Shown here: positions 6,299 to 9,813 of the stretch, in pieces
Layout of the letters: each line of letters begins with the position of its first letter
How positions within the stretch are numbered: the stretch's first letter is position 1
DNA from: a bacterium CG2_30_54_10
GTDB lineage: Bacteria > Muiribacteriota > Ozemobacteria > Ozemobacterales > Ozemobacteraceae
Length of the DNA stretch: 9,813 nt
Direction: 5' to 3'
NCBI GenBank assembly: GCA_001872985.1
Contig: MNYA01000336.1
Location: 1 to 9,813, forward strand
Program-made: the position numbers and the translations under genes
The notes under the pieces: model-generated
Databases searched by the model: none
The model's input: only the letters and a program-made list of their open reading frames with translations
What the model was told of the DNA's origin: nothing

Positions 6299-6850
6299 GA
6301 CCTTGGCGAGAACCCCCTTGTTAATCTCGGCGGTTTTCCCTTTCCCGATGAGGGTTTCCACGATTGCCAGGGCGAACTCGAAGGTTGTTCCGGCTGCCCG
6401 GGAAGTAATGAATCGCCCGTCGATCACGACCCTGGATTCCTGATAGGAAACGCCCTTCATTTTTTCCCGAACGCCCGGATGCGAGGTCATGCGCCTACCT
6501 TCAACAAGCCCGGCCCTGACCAGAACGGTGGGCCCGGCGCAGATGGCGGCAAGGAATTTTCCCCTTCTGTCGGCATCCTTCAAATACGCCAGAACCTTTT
6601 CGTTACCAGCAAGGTTTTTCGTTCCTTCCACGCCCCCGGGCAAAAGCAGCAAGTCGCAGGACTGAACGTCCACTTGCTCGATCGTCAAGTCTGGGACGAT
6701 CGGGATATTTCTCGACCCCAGTACCGGTTCGCGGTTCGATGAAAGACTGACGGTCTGAACCTCGACCCCGGCCCGGCGTAGCATGTCGACCGAAATCACA
6801 AGCTCCATCTCTTCGAAGCCTTTGGCCATGAAAACGTATACTTTCGGCAT
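6290..6850 (-). CDS. DJ-1/PfpI family protein (DJ-1/YajL-like)
   Basis: A 186-residue protein, the normal length for the DJ-1 subfamily. The reactive cysteine is C104 in the nucleophile elbow AAICAGP. The partner glutamate is E16 in GFEEMELV, matching EEME of human DJ-1. The histidine is H124 in TSHPG, and the C-terminal signature TSRAAGTTFEFALAIVE is intact. Members protect against oxidative and carbonyl stress; glyoxalase III, deglycase or chaperone activities have been proposed, and the true substrate is debated. The start is well supported by AGGAG 7 nt before ATG 6850. It is separated from the glycosyltransferase operon by 166 nt, so it is probably a separate transcription unit. The TGA stop lies in the loop of a small inverted repeat at 6285-6298. 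Confidence 0.93.
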   Translation of the reverse strand: MPKVYVFMAKGFEEMELVISVDMLRRAGVEVQTVSLSSNREPVLGSRNIPIVPDLTIEQVDVQSCDLLLLPGGVEGTKNLAGNEKVLAYLKDADRRGKFLAAICAGPTVLVRAGLVEGRRMTSHPGVREKMKGVSYQESRVVIDGRFITSRAAGTTFEFALAIVETLIGKGKTAEINKGVLAKVED

Positions 6851-6907
6851 CTTTTTTCTCCTGACAGAATTGATACCAATCCCATTTATTCCGTTCGTGC
6901 AATATTA

Positions 6908-6940
6908 CCGCAGGGGCGGGTTTCAAACCGGCCCCTACGG
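6908..6940. repeat. 33-nt imperfect palindrome, likely a dispersed REP-like element
   Basis: Two 16-nt arms (CCGCAGGGGCGGGTTT and AAACCGGCCCCTACGG) pair at 14 of 16 positions around a single central base. One of the two mismatches becomes a G-U pair in the minus-strand RNA. GC-rich palindromes of the type TAGGGGCGGGTTT-AAACCCGCCCCTA are, from memory, common dispersed intergenic repeats in several bacterial groups. When read by chance as protein they give the GAGLKPAPA string. It lies between the glycosyltransferase operon and the DJ-1 gene, where it could act as a transcript-end hairpin although no T-tract follows. No other gene or clear promoter is seen in 6851-7016. Confidence 0.6.
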
Positions 6941-7016
6941 AACATGGGCTACGAATGGACTTTTTGCGATCGGTATGACAATAAATTTTACGTGCCTTCC
7001 CAAATACCCACGCCAT

Positions 7017-7775
7017 TCAGGGGTTCGGATGGCGACGCCAGCATTTGAGCCGCTTGTAGCGCATCCAGAGCGGAAACCAAAGACTTCTCAAGAGAACCGC
7101 CGGCGATAGCTTTGAGTCGCCCCAGCGACGGTTCTCAAAAATGATGGGCACTTCCCCGATCTTTCTTTTTCGGGAAAGCAGGTCGAAAACCAGCTCAGTA
7201 ACGATGGTCGGACCTTCCGAAACGTATGCCTGAAAATCGATTCCAGCCAGAGCTTTCCGCGTAAACGCGCGGAACCCAGAAGTGCAATCACCGAGCCTCG
7301 TTTGCAGAACGAACCGTAGATAAGTGTTAGCGAGCATTGATGTGCATCGCCGCAGAACGGATCTGCCGGTTTCCCGGCCTCCCGGGGTGAAGCGTGACCC
7401 CACTACCGCGTCGAAATCCGACAACTTCGCCAGCAGAGCAGGAATGAATCTTGGGTGATGCGAGAAATCGGCATCCATCTCGACGACCGCCGAAAACAGT
7501 GGATGATTCTGGAACCATCTGAACCCTTCGCGCCCAGCCAGGCCGCGTCCTCTCGGCGGGTCGCGACTGACCAGATGGATGCGCCGATCGTCGGCGGCTT
7601 TTCGGGCGACAAGATTCCCGGTTCCGTCCGGGGATTTGTCGTCAACGACCAGGACGTCCAGACGTGAATCGAGCGCAAGAAGGGAGTCGATAAGCGATTC
7701 GATGTTCCCCGACTCATTGTAGGTCGGAAGAAAAGCCAGGATTCGCCCCGCGAGGTGCTCCGGAATTTCGATCAT
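7017..7775 (-). CDS. GT2 glycosyltransferase, DPM1-like polyprenyl-phosphate sugar synthase
   Basis: A 252-residue soluble-type GT-A enzyme. Motifs in order: LPTYNESGNI (16-25, nucleotide-binding start), VVDDKSPDGTG (43-53), MDADFSHHP (100-108, the metal/sugar-nucleotide DxD motif), VVGSRFTPGG (124-133), TSGFRAF (165-171) and NRRWGDSKLS (215-224, the DPM1-type RxxGxSK region). The family moves mannose or glucose from GDP- or UDP-sugar onto a polyprenyl phosphate at the cytoplasmic membrane face. There are no C-terminal membrane segments, unlike GtrB-type enzymes. The start ATG overlaps the stop of the upstream GT9 gene (ATGA), with AGGA 9 nt upstream, so translation is probably coupled. The product could donate sugar to the GT39 protein of the same operon (inference); which sugar is used is not visible. 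Confidence 0.9.
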   Translation of the reverse strand: MIEIPEHLAGRILAFLPTYNESGNIESLIDSLLALDSRLDVLVVDDKSPDGTGNLVARKAADDRRIHLVSRDPPRGRGLAGREGFRWFQNHPLFSAVVEMDADFSHHPRFIPALLAKLSDFDAVVGSRFTPGGRETGRSVLRRCTSMLANTYLRFVLQTRLGDCTSGFRAFTRKALAGIDFQAYVSEGPTIVTELVFDLLSRKRKIGEVPIIFENRRWGDSKLSPAVLLRSLWFPLWMRYKRLKCWRRHPNP

Positions 7776-8935
7776 GTTTTCTTTTCCTGACTGCGACCGA
7801 GCCCGCGGGCGATCGCCGCATGAACAGCATCAACGGAAATGGCCGCCATGCATTCTTCACTTGTCGGGCATTTTTTTTTGTAGCAAGGCGAACAATGGAC
7901 GCGCCCGACGAGAGCTTCACCGTAACCGTAGAACTCGATTTCCCGGTCGGTGGTCGATCCGAAAAGTGTTACCGAATAGACCCCGCGTGCAATGCCGATA
8001 TGCATCGCCAGAGAGTCGCCTGAAACGATGACGTCGAGCTTCGATACAAGGGCAATGAACCGGCGAAGCGTGAACTCGCAGCCCGGAAAAACTCCGAATA
8101 AACCGGCGCGAGCCCGAAGTTCGGCATACAACTCACGTTCCGACCCTCCGCCGAGAAAAACAGGAGTCACTCCTTCGTCGTGAAGGCGGGCAGCCAGTTC
8201 GATAAAACTTTCAATTGGCCACCTCTTTCCCGCGAAACCATCGCCGGAACCGATGTTGAGCCCGACAAGCCCGCCTTTTCCAAAGGTTTGGGAAAACTCT
8301 TCGGCCCATCTTCTTTCAGGCTCCGCGAGCTCGAGGATATATTTGTTCGGTCCCCAATCGAGGCCGCAGGCTTCGGCGATGAGCTGAGGGTACGTCTTTG
8401 AATTTCGGTTGTATTTAAAATCATTGTCGAGTCCCAGAGAATAAAGTTCCCCGCTTGATTCTGAAAGTGGAATCAGCAATCCGTATTTATTTCGGCCAAA
8501 GCCGTGTTTCTCGGGCGAGTTGACCAATGTTGCGAGGGCGGTGGGGCCTTCCTCCTTGTCGAGGCTGATTACCATGTCCCAATTTGTGTTTTGCGCGAAA
8601 AGTGCGGCATCGACCGACCACGGCAGGATCGCCTGCAAACCGGAGCCATGCAGAAGCTGAACGGCGCAGGGGAAGGTGATCCAGAAAACAGCGTGTTCCT
8701 TGAAACGTTGTCGGATTGCGGGTAAGAGGGTGGTCGTGCGCAGAACATCACCGAGGGCGCCCAACTTGATAATCAGCACTTTATTTCCAAGAGGGGAGTA
8801 ATGACGGCAGGGCTGCGATGGTTCTTGGGCACTGTCGTCTTTGGCTTTTCCGCCAAAGATCGGGCACAGTTTCCCCTGGCTGGGGGCGCAGGGTTTGTCG
8901 CCCTTGAAATGCCGGCAATCGAAATTCTGTTTCAT
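7772..8935 (-). CDS. GT9 family glycosyltransferase (heptosyltransferase-like) with cysteine-rich ends
   Basis: A 387-residue GT-B enzyme of the ADP-heptose:LPS heptosyltransferase family. After an N-terminal extension the core begins VLIIKLGALGDVLRTTTLLPAI (53-74), with the conserved acidic residue of the family's G-x-GD motif. The nucleotide-sugar half has GLNIGSGDGFAGKRWP (225-240), PVFLGGGSERE (258-268) and VSGDSLAMHIGIARG...TLFGSTTDREIEFYG (304-337). It probably adds a sugar to lipopolysaccharide core or another surface glycan in the cytoplasm; the donor need not be heptose. The first 50 residues hold four cysteines (C7, C16, C24, C43) and the C-terminus four more (C348, C351, C356, C362, in HCSPCYKKKCP and ECM), probably a structural metal site. 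The ATG lies 3 nt after the upstream stop with no strong Shine-Dalgarno, which points to coupled translation. Confidence 0.92.
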   Translation of the reverse strand: MKQNFDCRHFKGDKPCAPSQGKLCPIFGGKAKDDSAQEPSQPCRHYSPLGNKVLIIKLGALGDVLRTTTLLPAIRQRFKEHAVFWITFPCAVQLLHGSGLQAILPWSVDAALFAQNTNWDMVISLDKEEGPTALATLVNSPEKHGFGRNKYGLLIPLSESSGELYSLGLDNDFKYNRNSKTYPQLIAEACGLDWGPNKYILELAEPERRWAEEFSQTFGKGGLVGLNIGSGDGFAGKRWPIESFIELAARLHDEGVTPVFLGGGSERELYAELRARAGLFGVFPGCEFTLRRFIALVSKLDVIVSGDSLAMHIGIARGVYSVTLFGSTTDREIEFYGYGEALVGRVHCSPCYKKKCPTSEECMAAISVDAVHAAIARGLGRSQEKKT

Positions 8936-8938
8936 CGG

Positions 8939-9813
8939 TTACTTAAAGATAAATTGATTTCGGCTGTTCTTCAAGATGGTTAAGTTGATTTTGCGAATTT
9001 CACGTCCTAAAAACATTATCCGGTGGGTTTCCGATGCGTTGGGTCCCATGAATTGTGGGGTGTAGGCGGCGGCCTCGGAATACTTGTATTCATCCACGTA
9101 AACGATTCCGGAGCCGGCGGGAAGGGCTCCGGCGGTCCACCAGAACTTCCAGTTGCCGGTTCCGTGGGCTTCCATGATCCGGTTCGGGGGAAGTTTACCG
9201 TAGAAGGCCGCCAACGCAGTCAAAGGCGCCCCCTGACCCACAAAAACCTGCCTGAAATCAGTATCCTTGTCAATTCTTTGAATGGCTCTCCCCAAATCAA
9301 CCCAGCCGTGAAGACGTGTTGCGACGTCCGATCTCGGTGGAAGGGGAATGATAAGCGTCAATGCATGTAAAACGGCCAAACTGGCTAGCAGTGCGGATGG
9401 GCCGATGACGCAACAAACCTTGCGTTTAATGTTTCCTTCTCCGATCCATTCCCCGACCAGCAACATCGCGGAGAGATAGGCTACTTGTGGCCAGTTGGCT
9501 TCGACCTTTGATTGAATGCCTCTGTAAGCGAAAAAGGTCATCGTTACCAAAGCCGCGCCCGCAAGAAAGAACCTTTTTTCATCGGCTTCCTTCCAACCCT
9601 TTCGTAATCTGGAAATCACCACCCACCAGATAACGCCAAAAAGAACGGGGCCGATCGTGACCGCCTGCCCGCCGAGGAATTCCCCGAGGGTTCCAAAAAA
9701 TGAGAGCCGACCAGGTTTGAAGCCATGGTGAAGCTGAAATCGAATGGAAGCCCAATCATGCTGATGGTTCCACAAAATGACCGGAAGAGCCCCCAGAAAG
9801 GCCAGCCCGAACA
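8939..9813 (-). CDS. GT39/ArnT-like membrane glycosyltransferase, C-terminal part (5' end outside window)
   Basis: Open on the minus strand to the window edge. The last 290 or so residues are present and the start codon is not (reading FGLAFLGALPVILWNHQHDW continues past 9813). The W-N-H-x-H-D-W-A-S-I-R-F-Q-L stretch followed by E-F-L-G-G-Q is typical of the loop and transmembrane region of bacterial GT39/GT83 enzymes. About four hydrophobic segments follow (IGPVLFGVIWWVVI, FFLAGAALVTMTFFAY, VAYLSAMLLVGEWI, VCCVIGPSALLASLAVLHAL). Then a soluble C-terminal domain of about 130 residues follows, with the family-like RLHGWVDLGRAI at its start. Such enzymes transfer a sugar from a polyprenyl-phosphate donor to an acceptor on the periplasmic side. 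It heads the visible part of an operon with GT9 and GT2 enzymes. Exact donor and acceptor cannot be told, and the catalytic N-terminal loop is outside the window. Confidence 0.85.
   Translation of the reverse strand, partial: FGLAFLGALPVILWNHQHDWASIRFQLHHGFKPGRLSFFGTLGEFLGGQAVTIGPVLFGVIWWVVISRLRKGWKEADEKRFFLAGAALVTMTFFAYRGIQSKVEANWPQVAYLSAMLLVGEWIGEGNIKRKVCCVIGPSALLASLAVLHALTLIIPLPPRSDVATRLHGWVDLGRAIQRIDKDTDFRQVFVGQGAPLTALAAFYGKLPPNRIMEAHGTGNWKFWWTAGALPAGSGIVYVDEYKYSEAAAYTPQFMGPNASETHRIMFLGREIRKINLTILKNSRNQFIFK

Noticed and set aside
6101..6742. A 213-codon plus-strand reading frame overlapping the zinc-ribbon and DJ-1 genes
   Set aside because: It overlaps two well-supported genes and its product is glycine/proline-rich antisense sequence without motifs.
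6603..7016. A 137-codon minus-strand frame through the intergenic palindrome
   Set aside because: Its GAGLKPAPA string is the chance translation of the dispersed palindrome and the rest is the DJ-1 gene out of frame.

Overview
The window looks like a chromosomal segment of a diderm (Gram-negative-type) bacterium with roughly 50-58% GC. The evidence is two signal-peptide/lipobox proteins, an ArnT/PMT-like GT39 membrane glycosyltransferase and a heptosyltransferase-type GT9 enzyme. No rRNA, tRNA, CRISPR array, integrase or transposase is visible. The phylum cannot be fixed from sequence alone. The long surface lipoproteins built from carboxypeptidase-regulatory-like repeats and the dispersed palindromic repeats would fit a deltaproteobacterium-like lineage or a candidate phylum, but that is a guess.

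Layout, from high to low coordinates; all genes are on the minus strand except one. (1) 9813-7017 is a tight three-gene glycosyltransferase operon: a GT39-like membrane glycosyltransferase whose 5' end lies outside the window, then a GT9 family enzyme, then a DPM1-like GT2 polyprenyl-phosphate sugar synthase. The gaps are 3 nt and a 4-nt ATGA overlap. A coherent model, which is inference, is that the GT2 enzyme makes polyprenyl-phosphate-hexose, the GT39 enzyme uses it on the periplasmic side, and the GT9 enzyme extends a cell-surface glycan in the cytoplasm. (2) 7016-6851 is an intergenic stretch with a 33-nt imperfect palindrome typical of dispersed repeats. (3) 6850-6290 is a DJ-1/PfpI family protein with the complete Glu/Cys/His signature. 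(4) 5979-6260, on the plus strand, is a small two-CxxC zinc-ribbon protein with a strong Shine-Dalgarno. It converges on the DJ-1 gene and diverges from the next gene. (5) 5749-5333 is a YjbQ/UPF0047 family protein with a likely sigma70-type promoter upstream. (6) 5070 to 1 is a lipoprotein operon. A 242-residue lipoprotein is followed after 29 nt by a very large multi-domain lipoprotein, and both have a poly-glycine run directly after the lipidated cysteine.

The main oddity is at the 3' end of the large lipoprotein gene. Its frame runs to a stop at 707, but the last 40 or so codons look out of frame. The minus strand from 846 to the window edge at 1 is open in the +1 frame and encodes a convincing beta-propeller-like sequence. 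The real protein is therefore probably one longer polypeptide interrupted by a frameshift (mutation or sequence error) between about 860 and 780. Otherwise a separate gene starts inside the first one. Six tandem copies of a repeat with a conserved acidic D-E-x-D-D-G-G motif form the centre of this protein. I see no clear novel defence system or mobile system here.
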